NCBI GenBank assembly: GCA_002356515.1
Contig: AP017605.1
Coordinates: forward strand, 1,054,001 to 1,118,000
Origin: Mesorhizobium loti
GTDB taxonomy: Bacteria; Pseudomonadota; Alphaproteobacteria; Rhizobiales; Rhizobiaceae
DNA length: 64,000 bases
Direction: 5' to 3'
A program made the position numbers and the translations under genes. Numbering within the stretch: the first letter of the stretch is position 1; every line of letters starts with the position of its first letter. This document shows, one piece after another, positions 43,995-51,899 of the stretch. The notes below the pieces were generated by a model, which had not been told where the DNA came from, searched no databases, and saw only the letters and a program-made list of their open reading frames with translations.

Positions 43995-44843
43995 CTACCG
44001 CTCCTGCTTCAGCGCGCTTTCGTGCCAGCGCCGCAGAATGAGATGCGAAATCAGCGACAGCACGAGGAAGATCAGGATACCGGTCAGCGAGATCAGGAAC
44101 AGCGCCGCGAACAACCGTGGCGCGTTGAGGCGGTAGCCGGCCTCGATGATGCGCGAGGCGAGTCCCGACGACTGGCCGGTGGCGCCGGCGACGAACTCGG
44201 CCACCACCGCGCCGATCAGCGACAGGCCGCCGGCGATCTTCAGCCCGCCGAGGAAATACGGCATCGCTGCCGGCAGCCTGAGATAGCGCAATTGCTGCCA
44301 GCGCGTCGCGCCGTTGAGCTTGAACAGGTCGCGCAGATTGCGATCGACCGAATTCAGGCCAAGCGTGGTGTTGGACAGGATCGGGAAGAAGGCGACGATC
44401 CAGGCGCACAGCAGGAGCTTGGTGGTCTGGTTGTTCACATAGATGTTGATCAGCGGAAAGATCGCCACGATCGGCGTCACCTGCAGCACGATGGCGAACG
44501 GGAAGAACGACATCTCCACCCATTTCGATTGCGCAAACAGCACCGACAGGCCGACGCCGCCGATGACGGCCAAGGCCAGGCTGAGGAAGGTGATGCGCAA
44601 GGTGACCAGCAGCGAGGAGAACAAAAGGCCGGCATCGTTGTAGAGTGTCTGCAGCACCACGCCGGGGCGCGGCAGGATGTATTGCGGGATCTCGTTCCAC
44701 ACGCAGATGCGGTCCCACAGCCAGATCGCCAGGATCATGATCGCCAGCGGCAGCACCCAGCGGCCGATCCGCTCGAACCGCTCCTGGCGCACACGGCGCG
44801 CTTCCTCGGGATCGAGCGTCAACGTGCCGTCAATGACCGTCAT
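43995..44843 (-). CDS. ABC transporter permease, NitT/TauT (SsuC) type
   Basis: This 282-aa permease has about six helices and the EAA-loop pattern near residues 165-190 (LFKLNGATRWQQLRYLRLPAAMPYF read in parts). The start at 44843 overlaps the ATPase gene by 14 bases. With the upstream ATPase and binding protein it makes a complete importer of the nitrate/sulfonate/pyrimidine-precursor type. A longer upstream frame exists but would extend into the ATPase gene and looks unlike a permease N terminus. Confidence 0.85.
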   Translation of the reverse strand: MTVIDGTLTLDPEEARRVRQERFERIGRWVLPLAIMILAIWLWDRICVWNEIPQYILPRPGVVLQTLYNDAGLLFSSLLVTLRITFLSLALAVIGGVGLSVLFAQSKWVEMSFFPFAIVLQVTPIVAIFPLINIYVNNQTTKLLLCAWIVAFFPILSNTTLGLNSVDRNLRDLFKLNGATRWQQLRYLRLPAAMPYFLGGLKIAGGLSLIGAVVAEFVAGATGQSSGLASRIIEAGYRLNAPRLFAALFLISLTGILIFLVLSLISHLILRRWHESALKQER

Positions 44844-45654
44844 GATGCGAGCCCGCTGTTGAATTGATGGCATTGACCAGCACGTCGGAAGCCTGACGGC
44901 AAAGGGCTGCATAGTCGGGCGAGGTGCGAAACACCTCGTCGCGCGGATAGGAGGCCTCGATAGCGAGTTCGTCGAACACCCTGCCCGGCCGCGCCGCCAT
45001 GACGACGACGCGGTTGGAAAGGAACACGCTCTCGAACACGCTGTGGGTGACGAAGACGACGGTGAAGCGTTCGTCCTGCCAAAGCTCCAGCAGGTCGTTG
45101 TTGAGCTTGAAGCGGGTGATCTCGTCGAGGGCCGCGAACGGTTCGTCCATCAACAGCACGCGCGGCTTGGTGACCATGGCCCGCGCGATCGAAACACGCA
45201 TCTTCATGCCGCCCGATAATTCGCGCGGCACGGCGTCCTCGAAACCGGTCAGGTGCACCCGCGCGAGCATCTCCGTTATCGCCGGTGCGGCCTTGGCACG
45301 GGAAATGCCTTTCAGCCTGAGCGGCAGCCAGACATTGTCGAAGACGCTGGCCCAGGGCAACAGCGTCGGCTCCTGGAAGACGAAGCCGATGTTGGCGCGG
45401 TCGAGCGAGCCGCCGCCGCGCCAGTCGAGCACGCCGGAAGTCGGCGTCGACAGGCCGGCGATCAGCCGCAGCGCCGTCGACTTGCCGCAGCCCGACGGCC
45501 CGAGCAGGCTGAGAAAATCGCCTTCCCGGATCGTCAGGTCGACAGCGCTCAGCGCCGTCACGCCGTTGGAAAACACCTTGCCGACGCCGCGCAGCGCCAG
45601 CAAGGTCGGAGCGACGTCCGATGCCGGCGCTCGCGCCACTTTTTCCCCTATCAT
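44830..45654 (-). CDS. ABC transporter ATP-binding protein
   Basis: This 274-aa ATPase carries Walker A GPSGCGKS, the Q-loop FVFQEPTLLPW, signature LSGGM, Walker B VLLMDEP and a switch His in FVTHS. It energises the importer with the permease downstream and the NMT1-like binding protein upstream (12 bases away). Sequence and gene order fit the SsuB/TauB/ThiZ group; the substrate follows from the binding protein, not from this gene. Confidence 0.9.
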   Translation of the reverse strand: MIGEKVARAPASDVAPTLLALRGVGKVFSNGVTALSAVDLTIREGDFLSLLGPSGCGKSTALRLIAGLSTPTSGVLDWRGGGSLDRANIGFVFQEPTLLPWASVFDNVWLPLRLKGISRAKAAPAITEMLARVHLTGFEDAVPRELSGGMKMRVSIARAMVTKPRVLLMDEPFAALDEITRFKLNNDLLELWQDERFTVVFVTHSVFESVFLSNRVVVMAARPGRVFDELAIEASYPRDEVFRTSPDYAALCRQASDVLVNAINSTAGSHHDGH

Positions 45655-45666
45655 GCCCAGGCCGGC

Positions 45667-46671
45667 CTATTTCTTCAGGTCGAGCCCGACGCCCTTGTTG
45701 ACGAAGGCCAGCGTGTAGGCCTTCGAAATGTCGATGCCTTCCGGCGTGACCTTGGCCTTGACCATCTTGTCGTAGAAGCTCTTGATCCGCGCGTCGGTCA
45801 TGGCGCCGATGCCGAGCTTCTCGGTATCGCCCGAATCGGCAAGGCCGAACTTCTTCATCTGATCGATGGAGAAAGCGATCTGCTCGTCGCTCATGTCAGG
45901 ATTGTCTTTCTTGATCATGTCGTTGGCCGCCTTGTTGTCGCCGTAGAGGTACTTGTACCAGCCCTTGGCCGAGCCATCGACGAAGCACTGGACCACCTCC
46001 GGCTTCTTGTCGATCGTGTCCTGCATCACCTCGATCGTCGTCGAGTAGGTATCCCAGCCATAGTCGGCGAGCAGGAACTGGTTCGGCACGAAGCCGCCTT
46101 CCTTCTTGACCGCGAACGGCTCGGAGGTGACGTAGCCCTGCTGGATCGACTTCTTGTTGGCGAGGAACGGAGCGGTGTTGTAGGTGTAGGGCGCGCGCTT
46201 GGCAGCGTCGAAGCCAAGTGCGGTGACCATCCACTGGAAGAAGGTCTGCACGCCTTCGTCACCCAGGATATACTGGTCGGCGTTCTTCAGGTCCTCCCAT
46301 TTGTCCAGCCCCTCACCGGGATGAGACATGATGACCTGCGGATCTTTCTGGAAATCGGCGGCCACCACGCGCATCGGAATGCCTTGCTGGACGGCATCGA
46401 AGGCCGACAGCAGATTGCCGCCCATGTAGAAATCGATCTTGCCGGCCAAAAGCATCGGCCGGCCGCTGACCTGCGGGCCGCCCTGCATGATGGTGACGTC
46501 GAGGCCGCAGGCGGCATAAGTGCCGTCCGCCACGGCCTGGTAGTAGCCGCCATGTTCCGGTTCGGCCAGCCAGTTGGTGCCGAAGGTCACTTTTTCATTC
46601 GCCGCGGCCCCCAGCGTGCTGGCCGCCAGCAAGGCCACCACCGCCACCGAGATCTTCTGTTTTGCGTACAT
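45667..46671 (-). CDS. ABC substrate-binding protein, NMT1/ThiY-like
   Basis: This 334-aa binding protein has a signal peptide (MYAKQKISVAVVALLAAST, cleavage near GAAANE). Its mature domain resembles NMT1/THI5-type periplasmic proteins that bind pyrimidine precursors and similar small molecules: TFGTNWLAEPEHGGYYQAVADG near the N terminus, then IMQGGPQVSG. It is the first gene of the seven-gene catabolic operon. Start 46671 follows GAGGGTGG. Together with the amidohydrolase downstream it suggests uptake and hydrolysis of a nitrogen heterocycle. Confidence 0.85.
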   Translation of the reverse strand: MYAKQKISVAVVALLAASTLGAAANEKVTFGTNWLAEPEHGGYYQAVADGTYAACGLDVTIMQGGPQVSGRPMLLAGKIDFYMGGNLLSAFDAVQQGIPMRVVAADFQKDPQVIMSHPGEGLDKWEDLKNADQYILGDEGVQTFFQWMVTALGFDAAKRAPYTYNTAPFLANKKSIQQGYVTSEPFAVKKEGGFVPNQFLLADYGWDTYSTTIEVMQDTIDKKPEVVQCFVDGSAKGWYKYLYGDNKAANDMIKKDNPDMSDEQIAFSIDQMKKFGLADSGDTEKLGIGAMTDARIKSFYDKMVKAKVTPEGIDISKAYTLAFVNKGVGLDLKK

Positions 46672-46936
46672 CGACAACCACCCTCTGTTTGCTCCGGCGC
46701 CACGCGCCAGGCTCGACACCAAAGATTCAAGAAGCAAGACACATGCCACCGGCGGCTCGCGCCGGGACCCGCCCGCCTGCACCACAGCCATCTGCGAAAG
46801 CCGGAAAGGTCGTGCTGCACCGGAGGCATCGTGCCTATTTTTTGAACGCCTGTCCACAATCGCACCAGTGCCATGCACGGCCATCTTGAAGCTGTAGTGA
46901 ATACGGCCTTAGGCTGACGACATTCAGGAGATTGCC

Positions 46937-47320
46937 ATGTTCAGATTCCTCACCCCGAAGTCGATCAAGCCGCCCTTTGCCCGCTACAGCCACGGCGTCG
47001 AGGTGCCGGCGGGCAAGCGGCTGGTGCTGTGCTCCGGCCAGGTCGCTATCACGGCGGACGACCAGATCCCCGAGGACGCCGGCGCCCAGGCCGAGCTCTG
47101 CTTCCGCAACATCGAGGCGATCCTTGCGGAGGCCGGGTTGCAACTCGGGGATATCGTGCGCATCAACGCCTACGTTACCGACCGCGCGCATCTGCGGGCC
47201 TATATGGATGTCCGCGACCGGCTGTTTTCGAGCCCGGCACCCGCCTCGACACTGATGATCGTCAGCGGATTTGCCCGACCCGAATTCAAGGTCGAGGTCG
47301 AAGTCATCGCTGCCGGGTGA
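46937..47320 (+). CDS. Rid-family (YjgF/YER057c/UK114) protein without the catalytic Arg
   Basis: This 127-aa protein has the chorismate-mutase-like Rid fold, with CSGQVAI near 32-38, RINAYVTDRAHLRAYM and VEVEVIAAG at the end. In RidA the reactive arginine (Arg105) lies in a PAR-S/T segment; here the same place reads PAST, so the arginine is replaced by serine. The conserved C-terminal Glu is kept. This places it among Rid subfamilies that lack imine deaminase activity, where roles are tied to a local pathway. CAGGAG precedes the start. It is divergent from the importer operon and followed by the creatininase. Confidence 0.8.
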   Translation: MFRFLTPKSIKPPFARYSHGVEVPAGKRLVLCSGQVAITADDQIPEDAGAQAELCFRNIEAILAEAGLQLGDIVRINAYVTDRAHLRAYMDVRDRLFSSPAPASTLMIVSGFARPEFKVEVEVIAAG

Positions 47321-47374
47321 TCGACAGGAAGCCTGGACCGCGTTAGGTCTGGCCGACCATTGAAGAGGCATGAC

Positions 47375-48178
47375 ATGACCGCAGCCAAAAGACGCGTCTG
47401 GTGGGGGGACTACCGGACCACCGAATACGCCTCGATCGATCCGGAGGCGACGATCGCCGTTCTGCCGGTGGCGGCGATCGAGCAGCATGGACCGCATCTG
47501 CCTGTCTCGACCGACACCTCGATCATGAACGGCATGCTCGATACCGTGATCGCCCGCCTGCCCGACGATCTCGACATCCGCATCCTGCCGGTCCAGGCGG
47601 TCGGCAAGTCGAACGAACATCTGCATGCACCGGGCACCCTCACTTTGCCGGCAACGACGCTGGTCGAAGCCTGGACCGAACTTGGCATTTCGATCGCACG
47701 CGCCGGTGTGCGCAAGCTCATCGTCGTCAACTCGCATGGCGGCAATGAAGAGATCATAGGCATCATCACGCGCGAATTGCGCGTGCGCGAAAAGATGCTG
47801 GCGGTGAAGACCAGCTGGCAGCGCTTTGGCCGTCCGGCAGGCATGTACACCGAACTCGAGGACCGTCACGGCATCCATGGCGGCGATGTCGAGACCTCGC
47901 TGATGCTGCATTTCCGGCCCGACCTTGTCGACATGGCCAAGGCGGACAATTTCGTTTCCAATGTCGCCAGGGCCGAGACGGAATTTTCGCTGCTGCGCCA
48001 CACCGGCACCCACGCCTTTGCCTGGATCGCTGGCGATCTCAACCCGAACGGCGTGGTCGGCGACGCCAGCATCGCCACGGCGGAAAAGGGCCGGCTGACC
48101 GCGGAGCATCAGGCCGACGGTTTCATCAGCCTGCTCAGGGATGTGCGCAAGGCGAAGCTCGTCGACTGGCTGAAGTAG
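47375..48178 (+). CDS. creatininase-family amidohydrolase
   Basis: This 267-aa enzyme shows the creatininase metal motifs AAIEQHGPHLPVSTD (Glu and His ligands), VNSHGGNEEI and HGGDVETSLML. Members hydrolyse cyclic amides such as creatinine, or formamide-type intermediates. GAGG lies seven bases before the ATG at 47375; a TTG further upstream is less likely. It lies 54 bases after the Rid-family gene and faces a transport/amidohydrolase operon, so it may process the same imported compound. True substrate unknown. Confidence 0.83.
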   Translation: MTAAKRRVWWGDYRTTEYASIDPEATIAVLPVAAIEQHGPHLPVSTDTSIMNGMLDTVIARLPDDLDIRILPVQAVGKSNEHLHAPGTLTLPATTLVEAWTELGISIARAGVRKLIVVNSHGGNEEIIGIITRELRVREKMLAVKTSWQRFGRPAGMYTELEDRHGIHGGDVETSLMLHFRPDLVDMAKADNFVSNVARAETEFSLLRHTGTHAFAWIAGDLNPNGVVGDASIATAEKGRLTAEHQADGFISLLRDVRKAKLVDWLK

Positions 48179-48258
48179 CGGCATAGCCGCAATCGCGCCT
48201 TCGAAAAAGCTCCCAATATGAGGTTTGACATCATACTGGACGGGATATGGAGGCCGAT

Positions 48259-48513
48259 ATGGCAACAATGAACATATCATTGCCCGATCCGATGAAGGAT
48301 TGGGTTGAGGCGCAAACTGAAACCGGTCGCTACGCCAACGCGAGCGACTATGTGCGCGATTTGATCCGTCGGGATCAGGAGCGCAACGACAAGATTGCCG
48401 CCATGCAGCGCTTTGCCGATAACGGATTGAAGAGTGGCGTCGGCTATCGATCCAGTGACGCGCTTTTTACTGAGGCGGTCAAACGCGCTGGAAAGTCACC
48501 CGGCAACGGGTAG
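48259..48513 (+). CDS. parD: ParD-type antitoxin
   Basis: This 84-aa protein has the ribbon-helix-helix start MNISLPDPMKDWVE and the C-terminal extension ASDYVRDLIRRDQERN typical of ParD antitoxins (CopG/Arc-like). It would neutralise a ParE ribonuclease/gyrase-type toxin and repress its own promoter. GGAGG lies six bases upstream of the ATG at 48259. Its stop overlaps the start of a parE frame that has lost its middle, so the antitoxin now appears to stand alone. Confidence 0.85.
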   Translation: MATMNISLPDPMKDWVEAQTETGRYANASDYVRDLIRRDQERNDKIAAMQRFADNGLKSGVGYRSSDALFTEAVKRAGKSPGNG

Positions 48514-48614
48514 TGGGATTTCGCCTTTCTTTAGCCGCGGAAGAGGACATCGACGTGTCCATTGTCCGGGTACGCCACGGGCACGAAGATTGGGCGAATG
48601 AAGGCACTCGATAG
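48513..48614 (+). pseudogene. internally deleted parE toxin remnant
   Basis: A GTG at 48513 overlaps the parD stop, the normal ParDE coupling. It opens a 33-codon frame that begins with the ParE N-terminal signature VGFRLSLAAEEDID. It then jumps straight to the C-terminal pattern SIVRVRHGHEDW before a stop at 48614. Normal ParE is about 95-100 aa, so roughly two thirds of the middle are missing in frame. The toxin should be non-functional. The coupling overlap shows it was once an intact module. Confidence 0.7.
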
Positions 48615-48638
48615 TCCTGCAACGATGTATGGGCACAG

Positions 48639-49148
48639 CTAGCTCTCGATCTTCAGCCCAAACGGCGTGCCCTCAAACGCATCCGCCCCGCGCCCGATCG
48701 ACTGGATCGCCTCGATCATGCGGCCATTGCGATCAAGCAGCGCGTCGGCCACGGCAATGAGCCGAGAGTTGGGTGTCGCCGAGGGCGACAGCGCCCGCAA
48801 CGTCCGGGCCAGTTCGGCCTCGTCGCGTTTTGGCGCCAATGCGGCGGCGATGATGTAGGCCGATGCCGTGGAGCGGCTGATGCCGGCATAGCAATGCACG
48901 ACCATCGGCTTCGTCCGGTCCCAGCGGCGCGCGAAATCGAGCACCTCGCGGACATGCTCCTCGCCCGGCATGGTCATGCCGTCCTGCGCCACCGCGATGT
49001 CGTGCATGACCAGATGCAAGTGGTTTTCCCTCGCTATCGAGGCCGGACGCGTCACCTCCGTTCCGACGGAGAGCAGCGACAGCATGCGGTCGGCGCCGGT
49101 CCTGGCCACCGTTTCCTCGATCTTCGCCAGCGAGCAGACATGGATCAT
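48639..49148 (-). CDS. tyrosine phosphatase-like protein
   Basis: This 169-aa protein has the protein tyrosine phosphatase loop VHCYAGISRSTASAY (His85-Cys86...Arg92-Ser93). An earlier LHLVMHDIA segment supplies the general-acid region. The overall size fits a dual-specificity or PTP-like phosphatase. Its start at 49148 overlaps the cobC stop as ATGA, so it is co-translated with cobC. A role in the cobalamin pathway is not established: nucleotide-loop assembly does need a phosphatase step in some organisms, but that is speculation here. Confidence 0.78.
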   Translation of the reverse strand: MIHVCSLAKIEETVARTGADRMLSLLSVGTEVTRPASIARENHLHLVMHDIAVAQDGMTMPGEEHVREVLDFARRWDRTKPMVVHCYAGISRSTASAYIIAAALAPKRDEAELARTLRALSPSATPNSRLIAVADALLDRNGRMIEAIQSIGRGADAFEGTPFGLKIES

Positions 49149-50191
49149 TGTTTTGAACCTTTTTGTCGATCCGCGCGCCGCGTCGCCCATTCGGCAAGGG
49201 CTGATTCGAGCCGCTGCCATTCCTCCTCACTCCCCGGCAGGCCGACGCGCAGGACATGCGGCCGGTCATAGAAATGCCGAAGCAGGACGCCGCGCTCGCC
49301 AAGCGCTGAAAACAGGCCAGCTGCATCCGGCAGGCTGAGATAGCGGAACAATACGGTGCCGCCCGCGACAGGCACGTCGAGACGGCCGAACACTGCGTCC
49401 AGCCGCGCGGCCGCCTCGGCAAGGGATGCCCGCATTGCGTCCTGCCAGCCAATATCGGCAAGCGCGCGAATGCCATATTCCAGCGCCGGGCCGGCGACGG
49501 CCCACGGCCCGAATTGCGTTTCCAGCAATTCCACCGTCGCTGCATCGGAAAGCGCGAAGCCAAGCCGCAGGCCGGCCAGGCCAAAGAACTTGCCGAACGA
49601 GCGCAGCACGACGAGGCCGCCTCGATCGGCATCGCCGGCGAGACTGTGCTGGCGCGGGCCGACATCCATGAAGGCCTCGTCGACGACCAGCAGCCCGCCT
49701 CTGGCGCGCAGCCCGGCGGCCAATGCCAGCAGCCGGTCGCGCTCGATGACGCGACCATCGGGATTGTTCGGATTGACGATGATGGCAAGGTCGGCGTCCG
49801 CCAGTGCGGCAAAATCGCTGACTTCGCTCACCTGATGCCCGGCGATCGCCGCTACCCGCGCATGTTCGGCATAGGTCGGCCCCAGCACCAATGCCTTGCC
49901 GGGCCTGACCAGCGAGGCCACGCGCGGCAGCAGGATCTGCGTGCCGGGCGCCGCGACCACATTGGCCGGCGACGGCGCGCCATAGGTGCTGGCCGCGATC
50001 TCTGTCAGTTCGCGCGCCCGCCCGGCTTCCGGCAATCGCCACAGCGAGGTGGCGGGCAGGTCGAAAAGCGGGTAGGAGTGCGGGTTGATACCGGTCGAAA
50101 GGTCGACGAAAGGCTGAGGGGCGGCGGGGAAAAGCGCCCTCGCCCGGCCAAGACTTCCACCATGGTCCACCGCTCCTTCAAGAAGCTTCAT
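49145..50191 (-). CDS. cobC: threonine-phosphate decarboxylase-like cobalamin enzyme
   Basis: This 348-aa PLP enzyme has the class I/II fold (IIVNPNNPDGRVIERD with the PLP-contacting Asn, VDEAFMD with Asp, VLRSFGKFFGLAGLRLGF with the lysine) and the CobC/CobD-type N terminus HGGSLGRARALFP. In the aerobic pathway it supplies (R)-1-amino-2-propanol phosphate for the nucleotide loop of cobalamin. Its ATG shares bases with the start of the divergent cobD. It is followed by a coupled tyrosine-phosphatase gene. Confidence 0.9.
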   Translation of the reverse strand: MKLLEGAVDHGGSLGRARALFPAAPQPFVDLSTGINPHSYPLFDLPATSLWRLPEAGRARELTEIAASTYGAPSPANVVAAPGTQILLPRVASLVRPGKALVLGPTYAEHARVAAIAGHQVSEVSDFAALADADLAIIVNPNNPDGRVIERDRLLALAAGLRARGGLLVVDEAFMDVGPRQHSLAGDADRGGLVVLRSFGKFFGLAGLRLGFALSDAATVELLETQFGPWAVAGPALEYGIRALADIGWQDAMRASLAEAAARLDAVFGRLDVPVAGGTVLFRYLSLPDAAGLFSALGERGVLLRHFYDRPHVLRVGLPGSEEEWQRLESALAEWATRRADRQKGSKQ

Positions 50192-51161
50192 GTCAGTCCT
50201 GATCGCTTTCCTGTCACTGGCCGTCGAATTTGTCCTGGGTTACCCGGACTGGCTCTTCCGCGCCATCGGCCATCCGGTGACGTGGTTCGGCAGGCTGATA
50301 TCCTTTCTCGATCGCAGGCTCAACCGCGCCACGGATCCCGACGCGCTGCGTCGCCAACGTGGCGTCCAGGCGCTGCTGGTCATCGTGCTGGTGCCGGCGG
50401 TGATCGGCCTTGGCGTGCAGCTTGTCCTGCTCTGGTTCGTCCCCCTGGGGTTTTTCATCGCCGCCCTTCTGGCGACATCGCTGCTGTCGCAAAAGAGCCT
50501 CTACGAACATGTCGAGGCGGTGGCCGATGCGCTCGACAGCGCCGGCCTCGCCATGGGCCGTGTTGCTGTCTCGCGCATCGTCGGCCGCGATCCCGAAGCG
50601 CTAGACAGGGCCGCCGTCTGCCGTGCGGCAATCGAAAGCCTGGCCGAGAATTTTTCCGACGGCATCGTCGCCCCGGCCTTCTGGACCGGTGTCGGCGGGC
50701 TCGCCGGCGGCGCCGCCTACAAGGCCGCTAACACCGCCGATTCGATGATCGGCCACCGCACCCCGCGCCACGAGGCCTTCGGCTGGGCTGCGGCGCGCTT
50801 CGACGACTGGATCAACCTGCCCGCATCGCGGCTGACGGCGCTGCTGATCGTGCTGGCGGCTTTCCTGGTCAAGGGCGCCGATCCCGGCAGTGCCTGGCAG
50901 GCGGTGCGGCGCGATGCAAAAAAACACCGCTCGCCCAATGCCGGCTGGCCGGAAGCGGCCATGGCCGGCGCGCTCGGCCTGGCGCTTGCCGGGCCACGCA
51001 GCTATGGCGGCATCGTGGTCGACGATGTCTTCATGGGTGAAGGCGGCCGCCGCGACGTCGACAGCGACGACATCAGGCAGGCGCTGAAACTCTACCGCGT
51101 CGCCGATTATCTGCTGATCGTGCTGTTCGGGGTGGTTTCGGTCGTCGTCATTCTGGCGTGA
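50190..51161 (+). CDS. cobD: adenosylcobinamide-phosphate synthase, aerobic pathway
   Basis: This 323-aa integral membrane protein of the CobD/CbiB family has about four to five helices. It carries the conserved GHPVTWFGRLI near residues 27-37, SLAENFSDGIVAPAFW, and YKAANTADSMIGHRTPRHEAFGWAAAR (given here in parts). It attaches the aminopropanol phosphate arm to adenosylcobyrate. The ATG at 50190 overlaps the cobC ATG on the other strand by two bases (CATG), so each gene's ribosome binding site lies in the other's 5' end. The cobC and cobD products act in consecutive steps. Confidence 0.93.
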   Translation: MSVLIAFLSLAVEFVLGYPDWLFRAIGHPVTWFGRLISFLDRRLNRATDPDALRRQRGVQALLVIVLVPAVIGLGVQLVLLWFVPLGFFIAALLATSLLSQKSLYEHVEAVADALDSAGLAMGRVAVSRIVGRDPEALDRAAVCRAAIESLAENFSDGIVAPAFWTGVGGLAGGAAYKAANTADSMIGHRTPRHEAFGWAAARFDDWINLPASRLTALLIVLAAFLVKGADPGSAWQAVRRDAKKHRSPNAGWPEAAMAGALGLALAGPRSYGGIVVDDVFMGEGGRRDVDSDDIRQALKLYRVADYLLIVLFGVVSVVVILA

Positions 51162-51165
51162 CCTC

Positions 51166-51276
51166 ACCCTCCCCCTTGTGGGGAGGGTCGGCGCGTAGCG
51201 CCGGGGTGGGGGTGCGGCGCCAAGGCCCCCACCCCGCTCCGCTTCGCGGATCGACCCTCCCCACAAGGGGGAGGGT
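51166..51276. repeat. 111-bp palindromic intergenic repeat, RIME/REP type
   Basis: Arms of 25 bp at 51166-51190 and 51252-51276 are perfectly complementary; they include CCCTTGTGGGG. GGCGCGTAGCGCC follows the left arm, as in the repeat at 39914-40103, and a C-rich/G-rich pair (GGGGTGGGGGT, CCCCCACCCC) pairs further in. It sits between convergent cobD and cobO, where the stem may end transcription from both sides. Confidence 0.75.
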
Positions 51277-51283
51277 AAAAGAC

Positions 51284-51898
51284 TCAAAACTCGATCCCCT
51301 GCTGCGCTTTCACGCCTGCTGAAAAATGGTGCTTGGTCACGCCCATTTCGGTAACAAGATCAGCGGCCTCGACCAGCGCCGGCTTGGCGTTGCGGCCGGT
51401 GACGACGACATGCAGGCCCTCGCGGCGCGCCTTGAGCGCTGCAATTACCTTCTCAAGATCGAGATAATCGTAGCGCAGAGCGATGTTGAGTTCGTCGAGC
51501 ACGACAAGGCTGATCGAGGGATCAGCAATCAACTCCAGCGCCTTGGCCCAGGCAGCCTCGGCTGCCGCGATGTCGCGCTTCAGATCCTGCGTCTCCCAGG
51601 TAAAGCCCTCGCCCATCGCATGCCAGACGACGCGGTCGCCGAAGACGGCAAACGCATCCTTCTCGCCGGTGTGCCATTTGCCCTTGATGAACTGCACGAC
51701 GCCGACGCGCTTGCCGTAGCCGAGCATGCGCAGCGCCAGGCCGAAGGCAGCTGTGGTCTTGCCCTTGCCCGGGCCGGTGTTGACGATCAGCAGTCCTTTT
51801 TCGATCGTCTTGGCCGCCACCTCGGCGTCCTGAACCGCCTTGCGCTTGGCCATTTTGGCACGATGGCGTTCTTCATCCTTATTGTCGATGTCGGTCAT
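51284..51898 (-). CDS. cobO: cob(I)yrinic acid a,c-diamide adenosyltransferase
   Basis: This 204-aa protein is a CobO/BtuR-family ATP:corrinoid adenosyltransferase. It has Walker A NTGPGKGKTT (GPGKGKTT at 42-49), VVQFIKGKWHTGE, GEGFTWETQD and the late VVLDELNIALRYDYL, all in family order. It attaches the 5'-deoxyadenosyl ligand to the cobalt in the cobalamin pathway. It begins just upstream of the palindromic repeat and lies two bases from the next gene, cobU/cobP, in the same direction. Confidence 0.93.
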   Translation of the reverse strand: MTDIDNKDEERHRAKMAKRKAVQDAEVAAKTIEKGLLIVNTGPGKGKTTAAFGLALRMLGYGKRVGVVQFIKGKWHTGEKDAFAVFGDRVVWHAMGEGFTWETQDLKRDIAAAEAAWAKALELIADPSISLVVLDELNIALRYDYLDLEKVIAALKARREGLHVVVTGRNAKPALVEAADLVTEMGVTKHHFSAGVKAQQGIEF

Positions 51899-51899
51899 G

